From Magicicada septendecula (taxonomy: Eukaryota > Arthropoda > Insecta > Hemiptera > Cicadidae), in NCBI GenBank assembly GCA_034769895.1, contig JAWRYS010001512.1, forward strand, positions 62,001 to 126,000: a stretch of 64,000 bases of DNA, read 5' to 3'. The notes under the pieces are model-generated. The model was not told the origin of the DNA and searched no databases. It was given only the letters and a program-made list of their open reading frames with translations. Below, one piece after another: positions 1-11,399 of the stretch (the stretch's first letter is position 1; every line of letters starts with the position of its first letter). A program made the translations under genes and the position numbers.

Positions 1-2034
1 AACCTCCTTTATAAATTTCACTGTTTTGGCCGAAAAAGTTCTGCTGGTTAATTTTTCCGAGTCACTGCATTATAACTGATTTTATATTTTGTTTCTATTA
101 ATTTATATCACATTCTAGATCATATTTTATAAAAGCTTAATAGGTTTTCGGCTCGCGAGCCTTTGTGTTCATCTGGCCAGACGGGTGTGTGGTAGTCGAC
201 TGAGACTGTTTGCTGTGCACACGGCGCGAAAGAATGTATTAATACGTGACCAAACCATGGAAAAGTTGGCCGAGGGAGTACGCTCTTGGAGGCGCGTATG
301 CACCCTCGTTGAAAGTCTGCATTCTTGTACCACAACGCGACAGTTTCGCCGATACAGTCAATTCACCGTATATGCTTGTTCACAATTCCCAATGCGTACT
401 TTTCTGACCATTACTGAACAGTACCAAGATTGGTTTAAAAATAATTAAAATTGGTTTTACCCCTTTTTGCCCCGTTACAAGTCATATTTCTTGAAGTGCC
501 ATAAGAAATTCAATTCTTTTCCACATTTTGTACATTGTTCTGTTTTTGTACATGCTATTTGTGCTGGTTACTTTATAAATTTCCCTGCAGATCTTATCCC
601 ATTTGTTTCATTAATATGATATAGGCGATTCTTAATGCAGATAAGATAGAAATAAAATATTTTAGGAATGGGATAGAGTAGAAATAGAATATTTGTAGTT
701 ACAGAAAATATCCACCCCACCCCCACCCCAGAAATTAAGGAACGCATAAGTCACAGCACTGCATGGAACTCGTTCAAATAAAACATAGCTGACACATTAT
801 GTGGTTGCTCTATTTATTGTCAGAATGAATTTCAATATTTTGTTACAAACTTTGTCTATGGAAATGTTTACCTGATCAAATAGAGCACAACCAGCTATAA
901 GTGTCTATGTACACTGCAGGAACAACTTTGCAGTTCTTGCAACATTTAATACTTTTATATTTTGAGTGTAAAATGTCTGCTGTAACCATCTATGAACCTT
1001 CAGTGTGTTCCCCTATTTGTTCAACTCTCATTACTGCTTCTATATTTTTCTAAAGGTAAAAACTAACAAAATAATTTTACTTCTTGACTTCATAGAAACA
1101 TATTTTTATTTCTGCAATAGCCAAATAAATGTTTCGATTTAAAATTGACATGTATTTATTAAACTGAGTACTATTTTTTAGCAATTTTTTAATAATTATT
1201 ATCAACAGTTTAAAATATTGTTTATTGGGAACACTGTAAATAGGTGGTGTGACCTTGATTAGACAAATTTCATGCAGATTAAACTAAATTTCCAAAGTGA
1301 GCTGCAAGATTTATATTGAAAAATGAGCTAGCGTGCATGCAAGATGATAATTTGAATATTTCAGTCAAAGGTAAAAACCTTTTTTCTTCTAACGTTTCTG
1401 CCTGTCACTCTCCCTTCGACCAGACACACCATTCTCCTTACCCAGATCCTCATATCTGCATATATTTCATTTCAGTTGAGTTGACAGTGATGTAGTACAC
1501 TTTGCCCTATCCGCTGTTAATGGTGGACAGTATTAATTTATCAAGGTTTTCTTTATAGATTGCCATTTTATATAATGTTCTAAAGATTATTTGATGGAGC
1601 TCATATGTTATAAAAAATTTACCAATTAATTCAAGTTTTCATTAAATTTTTTTATATTTTTTATTTTATAATTCTCAACCAGTATACTGTATTCAGTGAT
1701 ATGTTATAATAAAGATGACTTGTTATAATTTTAAGGTTCTTTGATTAGTAATTTTAATAATTAAAAATCTTATTCTGTAAGCAATTAAATTAACAGACCA
1801 TTAAAAACAAATAATTAAATATGTAAGATTAATCAGTCATCTATATATGTTTTTAAAATCCTGTCACAATAATAGTAGTATAAAATATTTACAGGCATTG
1901 CACAAATGCAATGCATAGAGAAGGGCATTGGAAATGCTTCAATAAACCTAAAAAATATATATATTTATTTTTCTTCATTTACCAATGTACAGATTATAAG
2001 TTAAATGTAGTTGCATTCATAAGCGTCCACGCAT
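1..2034. other. AT-rich sequence without a recognised gene
   Basis: Mostly AT-rich DNA with no protein family, RNA gene or bounded repeat that I can recognise. A G+C-richer patch at about 125-450 holds an 87-codon open frame on the plus strand (185-448). Its product matches nothing I know and has no signal peptide or membrane segment. It could be a remnant of an exon or of a transposon, but open length alone is weak support. Confidence 0.4.
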
Positions 2035-3020
2035 TCACCAATCACCCATGTTGATTTTGCACTTTTTCTCAGGCTGTTCATCACATTCCTCTTCCGAAGA
2101 CGTCTGATCCTCTTGGATTGTAAATCGCGACAATACTTTATGAGGTCCTCCTTTATTAATCTTGTCCATTCGTTCAAACTTATCGAAGACTAGCGTCTCG
2201 ACGGACGTATCCTCGATGATGTTAACTTAAAACCACCAACTTTCAATAAGAGAACCGAATGCATATAAGCAGCAGTCTTGAGTTCCTTCCATTTGCCGCA
2301 AGTTAATGTTTGTTGGTTCTTAATTTTATACAAAGGCGCTGTAATTTTACTTGGTGTTCCGAACGAATTATACAATCTTACTCCAAATACTGCAGGCATA
2401 ATTCGATCATTCTTACCAATTTTATCAGCCGTTAATATTTTTGCTTTCATATTCTGAACTACCTTTGCAAAATCATGCAATTTGTAGCAGTCAACGGCAT
2501 CAATAAAGGCAGATGTATTGGCTATACATTTCATATTGGTAACAAACGTTTTGATAAACGCTTCCATCAACTCTTTGCTCTGTTGATTCCACCAATATTT
2601 GACAGTCGGTAACAACAAATTCACACGCTGTTTGGCTTGAAGATGATCTAAATCCTGTATTACGTTTCTGGAGGTGAAATTTTCAGAATCGTTGATAAAC
2701 AACCCATACGCGTTAGTAGTTAGCAGTAGATGAGGCGCCTCCTTATATTGGAATTGAACGAAATGCTGGCGAACAATCGCTTTTTTTGTCAACTTAAGAT
2801 GAGTTTCTTTCAGTTTGTCGACAGTACTAATACAGATCTTATCCTTGCACGTATTAGTAAAATCATCATAGATATCTTTTAGATTTGTTGCTGTAAAGAA
2901 AGCATCTTTACCATCATTAGGACGTAACGTATATTCACATGGTTCGACGATCGAAGTTGATACTCGAGGTTCGTCATCATCATGTGATTGATCAGCACTA
3001 ACAAAACGACTTAAAGACAT
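2035..3020 (-). pseudogene. Helitron-adjacent protein of unknown function, one frameshift
   Basis: The minus strand holds 276 open codons from an ATG at 3018-3020. Around 2222 the frame breaks, and about 60 further coding-looking codons continue in another frame to a stop at 2035-2037, suggesting an original protein of roughly 325-330 residues. It is hydrophilic, without signal peptide or membrane segment. The tail is strongly acidic (Glu/Asp run near 2090), then a Lys/Cys patch, and ends in Gly-Asp-Trp. It starts 30 bases downstream of the Helitron Rep remnant on the same strand, so it may be a cargo or second protein of that element. I do not recognise the family. An acidic tail ending in an aromatic residue is seen in some single-strand DNA-binding proteins, which is only a suggestion. 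Confidence 0.5.
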
Positions 3021-3050
3021 GATGGATAATTTGTTTGTTGATTCACAACA

Positions 3051-4806
3051 CTAATTATACTCGGGAAAAACACAATGCATCTGTAAATTCCGTTCGCTTT
3101 TCAATTTTGAACTATCGACTCTGCTTATTTGATCGATTAATGATGTAATGGCGGTTAAATCGTCATTATCTGTGATATTTTTACACGTTGGTGCATTATT
3201 TAACCATAGTAACTTATGACAATGAGGGCTACCTTTATGTTGGAATTTGATGTGCTTGAAATAATCAACTACGTAATGATCTCTGAACACACCATTTGGT
3301 TTTTTAAACACGTTAATAAAGGTCGACAACAATTTCTCGAAATACAAGCAGCACAAAACTGGATCGTTGTTTACCAATTCTGCTCGATTTGTGCTCGACA
3401 TGCCGTCAAATATCGCTGGATCTATCGGCACGTCTACTGGTATATCTTCTTGAAAGCGATAAATAGATTCTAAGAGATGAGGCCAATGTATTTCTGAAGC
3501 GCTCAGTGTGAGAAATATGGTAGGTTTGCCTAATTGTCGCATCATACTCAATAATTCCACTTTACGCTGATGCCAATATTGGATTGAGTTCGGTATGTTT
3601 CTCATGAACGCTTCATTTTTTAGCAGCAAGCTCTTAACAAACTCGGTATCTTCCAGATCTCGTCTTGATATGTTGTTGATTTGATTATTATTTGCTCGAA
3701 ATGCTAAGTTTACATTCGCTATGATTCTCAAACGCAACACTTTAGCAGCCATATACAAGATATGATCGGATTTTACACCTCTCCAATCCCGTCTACGTAT
3801 TTCGCTACTAGCTATCATGAATGGTGTGGCTCGACAAGTAAACCGCCATTTCACACAATAATATATCGCTGGGAATGATAACTCTTCTGCATCTTCATCG
3901 AATGCGAGCGATAACGGTTGATTATTTTGTCCAGGGGCTAGATGTAAAATCAAATCTTCACACCAGAATAAGGTATGCTGCTGCAATTTGATGTACTCTT
4001 CGCCAGTAACATCTCGCTGTATGCTTGTTATTTTGCTATTAGATTGATTTATGTGAGACAGTAAGTCTTTCCATTCTACTTGCTGTTGTTCTTGATCCTC
4101 GTCTTCATCCTCACTAGATGCACTGCTTTCATTTTCAGGCTCATTATTGAAGAACTTGTCATTAATCGTGATGTTATAATGTCTGAATAGCTCAGTCGTC
4201 AACAGATCCCTTAACCAGAGCTTTAATTTACTTTTAGAAACCAGTCCTCGCATATAAGAACTTTTCTTGATTATGTGCTTCTTAGGGCAAACGTTAAACA
4301 CCAAATTGTCATTCAACATGCGAGGCAATTGCAGAGTAGTGGTATCGGTACGTTTATGACTTGTCCAATTATACGTTTAGCGCCAGCAAAGTATAATATG
4401 TTACGAATGTGCATGAATGGAAGGTACGGCGATATTAAACGTTCCTCTATTGGCGGTAGTTCAGGTAAATTCTCTGGTATTTGTAGGTACTTAAAGCCGT
4501 TGATTGTTGCATAAGGTGGCAACCTGTTCTTCTTTAGGCATCTGTAGCAATTGTGGCATACTTTGGATTTGTCAAGAATATTATGACCATGTTTATTAAG
4601 TATTTCTATAACATCTGCGTGTCCAGTAACGTCTTTTAAGCTTTTAGTCCACCAAATTCATTCACAAACAAAGCAGTAGTCATTCAGATTGTCATTATAA
4701 AAGTGCGTTTCGATATATCTTGCTAAATTACTCACTTGCTTCTCTTCACATTCTTCCTGTTCATTGCTCATCATCTTTGCTTCTTTCTTACGTTCTCAAT
4801 ACCGAT
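3051..4806 (-). pseudogene. Helitron Rep protein, central part, frameshifted and truncated
   Basis: Rolling-circle replication initiator of a Helitron. From about 4806 down to 4313 the translation gives a Cys-rich segment of the kind that precedes the Helitron N-like domain (zinc-ligand style Cys pairs near 4530-4680, then the conserved Gly-Gln-Val-Ile-Asn-Val block). A frameshift near 4330 moves the frame to the 425-codon stretch 4328-3051. That stretch contains the leucine-rich Helitron N-like domain and the HUH signature GSPHCHKLLW at about 3200-3240. The frame ends just after this, before the region where the catalytic tyrosines and the helicase should be, so the protein cannot be active. 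A TGA lies in frame near 4797. The N-terminal part is separated by the insert at 4807-6343. Confidence 0.85.
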
Positions 4807-4938
4807 TATCATTTTTTACTTCCATATTCCTTAAGGAATGGAAGTATGGTGATGGCAAAAAAAATCGTGTTCGAGATTATTGCAGATTCTGATTCTACTA
4901 CACTCAAAACATGAAAAAAAGTCGTTTTCCGAAAAGTG

Positions 4939-4987
4939 TCTGTGTGTCTGTCTGTCTGTCTGTCTGTCTGTGTGTGTGTCTGTCTGT
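4939..4987. repeat. TCTG/TG microsatellite
   Basis: Run of tgtctg and tctg units at the left edge of the tandem array within the insert at 4807-6343. Confidence 0.9.
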
Positions 4988-5009
4988 AGATTTTTTTTCT
5001 ATGGCAAAC

Positions 5010-6110
5010 GATAACTGCCGCAAATTCAAACAGAATCAAATAATTTTTTGCATGCAGCTCTGATTTGCAGAGTACTCGCGACCTATTGTTTTTGGTGAAG
5101 ATCGGTTGAGGGAAAGGGGTAGTTTACCTGCAACGGTTTTTTTTTAGCAAGGGTAATTTTGTTTGTTTGGCAAACGATAACAGCCGCAAATTCAAACAGA
5201 ATCAAATAATGTTTCGCATACAGCCCTGAATTGTAGAGTTCTCAAGATCTGTTGATTTTGGTGAAGATCGGTTAAGGGAAAGGGGTAGTTTACCTGTAAC
5301 GTATTATGTTTTAACAAGGGTATTTCCTATGGCAAACGATAACAGCCGCAAATTCAAACAGAATCAAAAGATTATTTGCATACAGCCCTAAATTGTAGAG
5401 TTCTCAAGACCTATTGTTTTTGGTGAAGTTCGGTTGAGGGAAAGGGGTAGTTTACCTGCAACGTTTTTTTAACAAGGGTATTTCCTATGGCAAACGATAA
5501 CAGCCGCAAATTCAAACAGAATCAAATAATGTTTTGCATACAGGCCTGATTTGTAGAGTACTCAAGACCTATTGTTTTTGGTGAAGATGGGTTAAGGGAA
5601 AGGGGTAGTTTACCTGTAACGTTTTATGTTTTAACAAGGGTATTTCCTATGGCAAACGATAACAGCCGCAAATTCAAACAGAATCAAAAGATTATTTGCA
5701 TACAGCCCTAAATTGTAGAGTTCTCAAGACCTATTGTTTTTGGTGAAGATCGGTTGAGGGAAAGGGGTAGTTTACCTGCAACGTTTTTTTAACAAGGGTA
5801 TTTTCTATGGCAAACGATAACAGCCGCAAATTCAAACAGAATCAAATAATGTTTTGCATACAGCCCTGATTTGTAGAGTACTCAAGACCTATTGTTTTTG
5901 GTGAAGATCGGTTAAGGGAAAGGGGTAGTTTACCTGCAACGTTTTTTTATCAAGCGTATTTTCTATGGAAAACGATAACAGCCGCAAATTCAAACAGAAT
6001 CAAACAATTTTTTGCATACGTCCCTGAATTGTAGAGGTCTCAATGACTTTCGATTTTGGTGAAGATCGGTTAAGGGGAAGGGGTAGTTTACCTGCAACCT
6101 TTTACGTTTT
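5010..6110. repeat. Tandem array, about 160-bp unit with a 320-bp higher-order period
   Basis: The landmark tagtttacctg recurs at 5120, 5286, 5448, 5606, 5768, 5926 and 6084, giving spacings of 158-166 bases. Every unit contains ggcaaacgataacagccgc or a close variant and tggtgaagatcggtt. Two unit types alternate in the middle: one with agattatttgcatacagccc (near 5368 and 5688), the other with ataatgttttgcatacag (near 5527 and 5845). That gives a dimeric repeat of about 320 bases. Edge units are more diverged, as expected for an array homogenised from the centre. Confidence 0.9.
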
Positions 6111-6351
6111 AACAAGAGTAAAGTACTTGAAAATTTATTTAAACTTTTTGAAACAATGGTAATTGTTAAAAATAAAATAATTTTGTTGCCAGGCAATAAA
6201 ATTATAATTTTTTCATTTTAATGTAATATAATATTTTTCATTTAATACAGCAATAAAAAGGCAAGCAACACACAGCCTGGCTGTTTGGCTGAAAATGATT
6301 TTAAATATAAATCTTAGAATATGGAAGTCATGTATGGTTCTCCATACCGAT

Positions 6352-6665
6352 ATTTAATTTACGTTGCAGGCGTTCAGATTCAGTTAGTGGAGTTCTGACC
6401 AAACCTTCCTGTTCATTGCTCTTCATCTTTGATTCTTTCTTACGTTCTCGATAACGTTTTTGATTTTCTCGTTTTCGTTGCAGACGTTCAGATTCAGTTA
6501 GTGGAGTTTTGACCAAACCTTGCCTCAATTTTCTGTACTTTTTGCTTATTTTTCCACTCTCGGCAATATACGAGCTTTCGTTTTCGACGTTCTGCTTCCA
6601 ATTGTAGCTTTTCCGCCAAATTAGTTCCTTCTACACTCGAATCGGTGGAAGTCTGAGCCGTACTG
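6352..6665 (-). pseudogene. Helitron Rep protein, N-terminal basic repeats
   Basis: Minus-strand continuation of the Helitron gene on the far side of the insert. It encodes Lys/Arg/Glu-rich repeats built around TESERLQRK and RYRERKKES, of the type that opens many arthropod Helitron proteins. One repeat is complete (about 6395-6525) and the second is cut by the insert at 6352. Upstream (6545-6660) a further basic stretch continues in a different frame, so at least one frameshift lies near 6540. No start codon could be assigned. The same motif RKKEAKM resumes at about 4770-4790 on the other side of the insert, which ties the two pieces together. Confidence 0.75.
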
Positions 6666-6731
6666 AAACCCCCCTTTTATTTTATAAGTTTTTTTTTGTA
6701 AATTTTGTTTTGAATTTTTAGTGGCCGCGCG

Positions 6732-6739
6732 TGACGTCA
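6732..6739 (+). promoter_or_regulatory. Perfect CRE palindrome
   Basis: TGACGTCA, the full cAMP-response-element palindrome, sits in a short G+C-rich stretch (6721-6750) within AT-rich DNA. No gene start is recognised on either side, so a regulatory role is not shown. Confidence 0.2.
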
Positions 6740-7133
6740 AAGCCCGCTCGTTTTAAAAACACATCGCCTTACATGCCGAACCCAGTACGGCACAGTACTT
6801 CCACTCGCTTCCTCCTGATCCATTGGTCCATAATAAATTCTTGTCTGATTGTAATGTGTCTAAATTGGGTAATTTCATTTATTTCATTTTTTTGCGGGCT
6901 TTTATAAAAATATTGTGAAAGTTTTATTTTACGACAGACGTCCATTCCTTTGTAACAGAAAACGTGGTAAGAAACAGTGTTGAAACAAAGGTGAGGCGCA
7001 ATTTCTGTTGTGTAAGTAGGCAAGGAATTTGCACCACCCTCGAATTTCTCAGAACTTTGCATAAGTGTGACCACACACTCACGCGCAACACAAGTACGCG
7101 CTCTGTTGGGACGCCGAGTTGGTGTAAAGCAAG

Positions 7134-7295
7134 ATGGCTTGGGCGAATTTAATTCAGCAATGTGCGTTTGAGCGGCAGGAAATAATGTCTAAGTCCGGCC
7201 CCTTTTGTGACGTTAGCCAGTGCCTAGCTGAAATCGTCTGCTATCGTCACTCCAACAACTACATGCATAGCATAGGACGAAACTGTGACGAATAA
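7134..7295 (+). CDS. Small open frame, unrecognised
   Basis: A 53-codon frame with a reasonable initiation context (caagATGg) in a locally G+C-richer segment (7070-7400) that is out of character with the surrounding AT-rich DNA. The product begins MAWANLIQQC and has five cysteines. I recognise no family. It may equally be a chance open frame in a 5' exon or untranslated region. Confidence 0.15.
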   Translation: MAWANLIQQCAFERQEIMSKSGPFCDVSQCLAEIVCYRHSNNYMHSIGRNCDE

Positions 7296-8874
7296 ATACC
7301 AGGCATTGGTTTCCTCAACAAACGACGAAATCGAGGTAGCGGTGAACGCCTTACCGTTCTGGGCAGTCCGATTCCACAGCTTACCTGGCCAGCTATAATC
7401 CCAAGTGGGCTCATCTTAAAATTTCCTAATTTTCAGTAAAAGTGGAACTATTTGTGAAAATAATGTAACAGTGGAGTGTTTATTCAACTGAAGAACATAA
7501 ATATCGGTTTCGGACGCCAAGCAGTTTAAAAAACGAGAAGTCATAATGAGCGTGAGTGAAACACGTTGCCGACGGGGGGAATATTCCAAAATGTTAAGGG
7601 TTTTATAATTTTTTGGGGTCTGTGTGTATGCGTGAGTGAGCAAAGCTGGGCTGTTTGTGTTTGTATTTGTGTTTGTGTATTTATGAGGTAAGCCATAGTA
7701 CGTAAGTCCATAATATAAAAGTACCTATTACAAGTAAGATGTAATAGTTGCACAACCTTTTAAAACATGTAAAAAACCTGTTTTGGAGAAAACTTATAAA
7801 TTCAACTTTTCTGATTAATAAACAAAAAATAATTTCTCTTCTAAGAAAAAATTCTGAGAGTTAAATTCTTTCAAAACCTTATTTCGTTTTATGTACTGTC
7901 AAGTTCGTCGAACGAATTGGGTTCGTCCCCACTATGCGATCCGGCCAGATCGAAGATTAAAGGTAAGTGGGAGTTTCAATATGAATAATAAAAAATACCA
8001 AAAAGTAAATTAAAGTTACATGATGTACTACCTTAAGATAAATTTAAGGGGATATGGCACTGAAACACCAAAAAATTCAAAATTTTCTACGTTATTGACA
8101 ACAAAGAAGTAGTTTCTATGGAAACTCACCGGTTCCAATTTTCGATCACCCACCAGCGATCGGCCGCAAATGTGCGAAACATCCTTATAAACGTTTTCAA
8201 TGTTAAAGAATTGTAGAAAGAATAGATTTAAAACACATAGCACTTGTTCACATATTATGCACACTAAGATGTTTAGTTTAGAAATTAATCAAAAATTTGA
8301 TTAAAGTTTATGATTCATTTATATCACATAAACATTACATTAATATTTATTATGTATAATTTCCAGTGTTTTATTTTTTTAGTTATGATAAGTAATTTAT
8401 AAAAGAAATGTTTTCACTTTTTTAACATTTGCAACCCCATCTAAACATAGTTTGTAACTCCTTTTGAAGTTGTATCTTGTCAGTTAAGAAATGCTGCACA
8501 AAATCATATCATACGTAGACTTATATAGAAAAAGATCATATCTGCGTGAACAGGAAATATAAATTTTCTATAATTACATTTTTCATTACGTCATTACAGA
8601 ATCATGCTGCCTCATAAGTTGAGTTAGCTAGTAAAAGCTACTAGATTTAAGACTGTGCTCCTACCTTTGACACAGGATCAAGCAACAAAGTTGTTAAATG
8701 GTATAAAAGAATCACTTGTTTTGTTATTGATGTTGCCAAAATGAATTTACTTCATATGAATTTTTTTGTTTCAGGAGGTCAAGACTGACTGACTGACGTG
8801 CTTAGGTGCTTAAGAAAAAAAGTGTGTGGTTTGGGTAAATAAGAACTAAATCTGTTGATACAAAATTACTGCTC

Positions 8875-8876
<2 letters not shown>
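7296..8876. other. No recognised gene; one possible exon end
   Basis: A short stretch at 7891-7962 reads as an open frame rich in Arg and Trp and ends at a strong splice-donor-like AAAG/GTAAGT (7963-7968). It could be an exon fragment, but no partner exon is identified. The rest, 7970-8870, is AT-rich and I see nothing in it. Confidence 0.2.

Positions 8877-8942
<66 letters not shown>
8877..8942. repeat. (TG)n microsatellite
   Basis: About 32 uninterrupted TG units, followed by a short alternating purine-pyrimidine tail (gcgcgtgcacgcgc). Confidence 0.97.
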
Positions 8943-8944
<2 letters not shown>

Positions 8945-9357
8945 CGCGTGCACGCGCATGTGATGTATATGATTTGCTCTCAGATGAGGAAAATTTTTAC
9001 ATAGGCTGTGTAGAAAGCTGCTTCCAGAACAGTAAATCAAGTAGACGTTTGTTATTAAAGTTTCTAAATTTAGGAAAGTCAAGAGAATGTATAAACACTT
9101 CTATGCGCATGTGTGTTTTTTATCTATTTTATATTGCACTTTGTACATATAATCGAATGTTCTAAATCATTACGTCTATGACATATTCCGCTATTGTTTT
9201 CATCGTACAGCAGTGTTTAGTTCTGGAGTCTGTGTTCTTTAAAAAAATTCAACACATACTTATAATAAATTTTGTGGGATCTATATTTGTGTGTTTTAGT
9301 GAAGGTTTAATTTGTACATGAAGACTGTCCAGGTAGAAATATTTTAAAAACACAAAC

Positions 9358-9663
9358 TTATTGAGTATGCAGTCTGTGCAGAACATTGTTCACAGTTTGA
9401 AGTACAAGGACTGTGTGAACAAAAAAAGAAAAAGCAAAACAACAATTTTCGACGGTTAATTGCTTTATTGCTCTACATGGTCTCATATTAGCTTGGTACC
9501 CGTAATCCGGGGATGTTGGATTACCATCATGGTCATGTGCACAAACAGTGACATAAATGCTCAGCTGCTTTGGATCACCCATATATCGCACCATATCTCC
9601 ATTGGCTTTAATATATACCTTCCCAGGACATAACCCGGCCACTTTAGTCCGTGTATTCTAATG
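9358..9663 (-). pseudogene. Possible small gene fragment, 3' part
   Basis: An open minus-strand frame of about 95 codons (no ATG; runs in from near 9655) contains several cysteines and a hydrophobic C-terminal stretch. It lies directly beside a hAT insertion whose other flank (10254-10335) opens, on the same strand, with an ATG and a hydrophobic leader-like segment (MIISVIMLLAQ). Together they suggest a short secreted or leader-bearing protein split by the transposon, but the two frames do not join in register, so either a frameshift or a splice junction lies between. No family is recognised. Confidence 0.25.
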
Positions 9664-10245
9664 CAGGGGTCTCCAAACTACGGCCTGCGGGCCGGATCTG
9701 GCCTGCGAAGGGTCATTGTCCGGCCTGCGCCAACCTGGACGATTGTACGTGCAGTTTTTAAATATATCATCAAAATACTTCAAATATTGTAACATTTTAC
9801 TAAAAACCAAACAAAAAATAAATATAAAATGAAAGTACATGGCTAACTTGTCAGACGAACACTTGAAATCCATTCTAGTGATAGGAGCATCAAAATTTGA
9901 CCCAAAATGGACAGACATTATATGTCAGAAGCAACTCCACACATCACATACATACATAAAAAAACAACAAATAATACATAAGATATATCTTTGAATTATT
10001 TTTTCCTTACTTTTATTTACATTATTTTGAATAAATAAATTTGTTTTTTTTTTTTTTGATAAGTCTGCTTAATTTTTATTTAAATACCTATTTTATTGAC
10101 TTGATTATTTCGTAAACTTAAAGCAAAAATAAGTTTACTATATATGCGCGCGCACGTGTGTGTGTGTGTGTGTTGTTGTTGTTGGCCCGCCTGACTTCCA
10201 AGATTTTTCAATTCGGCCCTCAAGTGAAAAGTTTGGAGACCCCTG
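9664..10245. mobile_element. Non-autonomous hAT element (582 bp)
   Basis: Ends in perfect 16-base inverted repeats caggggtctccaaact / agtttggagacccctg. It is flanked by an exact 8-base duplication ttctaatg at 9656-9663 and 10246-10253. Terminal CAGGGGTC-type repeats with 8-bp duplications are diagnostic of the hAT superfamily. No transposase is encoded; inside are AT-rich sequence and a short TG run near 10150. The perfect target duplication suggests a fairly recent insertion. Confidence 0.95.
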
Positions 10246-10253
10246 TTCTAATG

Positions 10254-10335
10254 TAAGAGGTGAAGTATGTTCCTCTATGTTGCATACCGTTTCCTGATTC
10301 TTCTGTGCCAGGAGCATAATGACACTGATTATCAT
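10254..10335 (-). pseudogene. Possible small gene fragment, 5' part with leader-like start
   Basis: Minus-strand frame starting at ATG 10333-10335 with a hydrophobic beginning followed by polar residues and one Cys. It is cut by the hAT element at 10245. See the partner fragment at 9358-9663. Short length and lack of family make this tentative. Confidence 0.2.
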
Positions 10336-10659
10336 TATTGAACATTCAAATGTTGTCTGAGGGTTTCACAGCTGGCGTCGATGTTATTAAAATTACTGCT
10401 TGCTTGAACATAATGTGGTTACCAATCTATAATTGTTCTTATCAGTTTCCTTTCAAGTCTGTGTAACGTATTCAGATTCAGATTTCCTTCCATATGCATA
10501 ATGGTGGTGTGATTATTAAGGTCTTATTATTTGTAAGCTAAACTGTATCATAAACTCATCAAGATCATGTGAAATAGCACATTATTAGAGATATTAAGCA
10601 CAATAGTCTGTAATCAGTCTGTTAAAAAGTCCACATTGTTGGTTTGGTTTTCCAATGGC
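10336..10659. other. No recognised feature
   Basis: AT-rich spacer between the hAT-split fragment and the LINE tail; nothing recognised. Confidence 0.4.
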
Positions 10660-11260
10660 TCCCCTTTGTTATATTAACCCATTTGGTAGCAGGCTTCCCA
10701 ATAAAGACCACTGTAAATTCTGAGTTCTTGCATTTCCCGGTTCAGCTTCACACACTCCAATAGATGATTTTTGTTCATTTTTTGAGTCTTCTCTCCTGCA
10801 CAATACACATTCTTCTGTTATAGAAATTTTTAGTTTGTGGAGATGCGCTGAGAGACAGTCATGGCCAGTTTCCAATCTAAAGTTGGCGACTGCTTCCTTC
10901 CTGGGTATCTACAGTTTTTATCCCATAACTGTTCAATCCCTGACCATGTTTTTCCTTTTGAGATGTTTCTTGCTTCTTCCAGGAAGTGAGAGTTTGTTTT
11001 CCGTCTTCTTAGGGTGCTGAAGTCGTGGGTACTTTCCTGGTGGTAGATCTTTGTCCCTTGCTTTGCCAAGATGCCCACTGTCTCGTTTCCTGAGATGCCT
11101 ATGTGAGATGGGATCCACTGGATAACTATCTCCTTGTTGAGTGCTGTAAGCTGCCTGGTGAGTTGCCTTGTGTGCTCCAGGATGTTGATCCTGTATTAGA
11201 GACGAGATTGTGTGCATCTGCAGAATGTGAATTACAGTCACATCTGCTGTATCTGATTTT
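10660..11260 (-). pseudogene. LINE (non-LTR retrotransposon) RNase H and C-terminal region
   Basis: Minus-strand translations show the C-terminal end of a LINE ORF2. A WIPSHIGISGNE block with a following Ala-Lys-Gln-Gly (about 11030-11125) matches the end of the RNase H domain found in I/Jockey-type LINEs. Further downstream come a Leu-rich TGH motif (about 10850-10880) and a Cys-x2-Cys (about 10790-10810). Together these are the usual LINE tail after RNase H. The frames are broken by at least three shifts, and the RT domain is absent, so this is a 5'-truncated dead copy. Confidence 0.75.
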
Positions 11261-11399
11261 TCAATATCTGAAATGTGTTTTGTAATTGTGTTTATATTGT
11301 TATGTGAAAAGACTGATAATGTATCATTGAGTCAAATACAAGAAACTGAATTATATAGTTTATTTTTAATTATTGTTAATCAGTGGTGCAATATCCTCA

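Larger units (their letters stand above)
4807..6343. mobile_element. Non-autonomous insert with internal tandem repeats inside the Helitron gene
   Basis: The 8-base sequence ataccgat occurs at 4799-4806 and 6344-6351, directly on both sides of this 1,537-base block, and the block interrupts the Helitron coding repeat. Near its ends are the inverted partners acttccatattcc (4818-4830) and agaatatggaagt (6316-6328), each beside a small hairpin (4818-4845 and 6332-6347). It has no coding capacity. It contains a TCTG/TG microsatellite and then seven tandem copies of a roughly 160-base unit. An 8-bp duplication would suit a hAT-type element, but the exact ends and the superfamily are uncertain. Confidence 0.65.

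Noticed and set aside
4809..5039. Minus-strand frame with Thr/Asp/Arg-Gln repeats
   Set aside because: Derived from the TCTG microsatellite within the non-coding insert.
5010..6110. Possible CRISPR array
   Set aside because: Units are about 160 bp and alike over their whole length, with no short repeat and unique spacer structure; context is a eukaryotic transposon.
8846..9082. 78-codon frame over the TG repeat
   Set aside because: Mostly His-Thr from the microsatellite.
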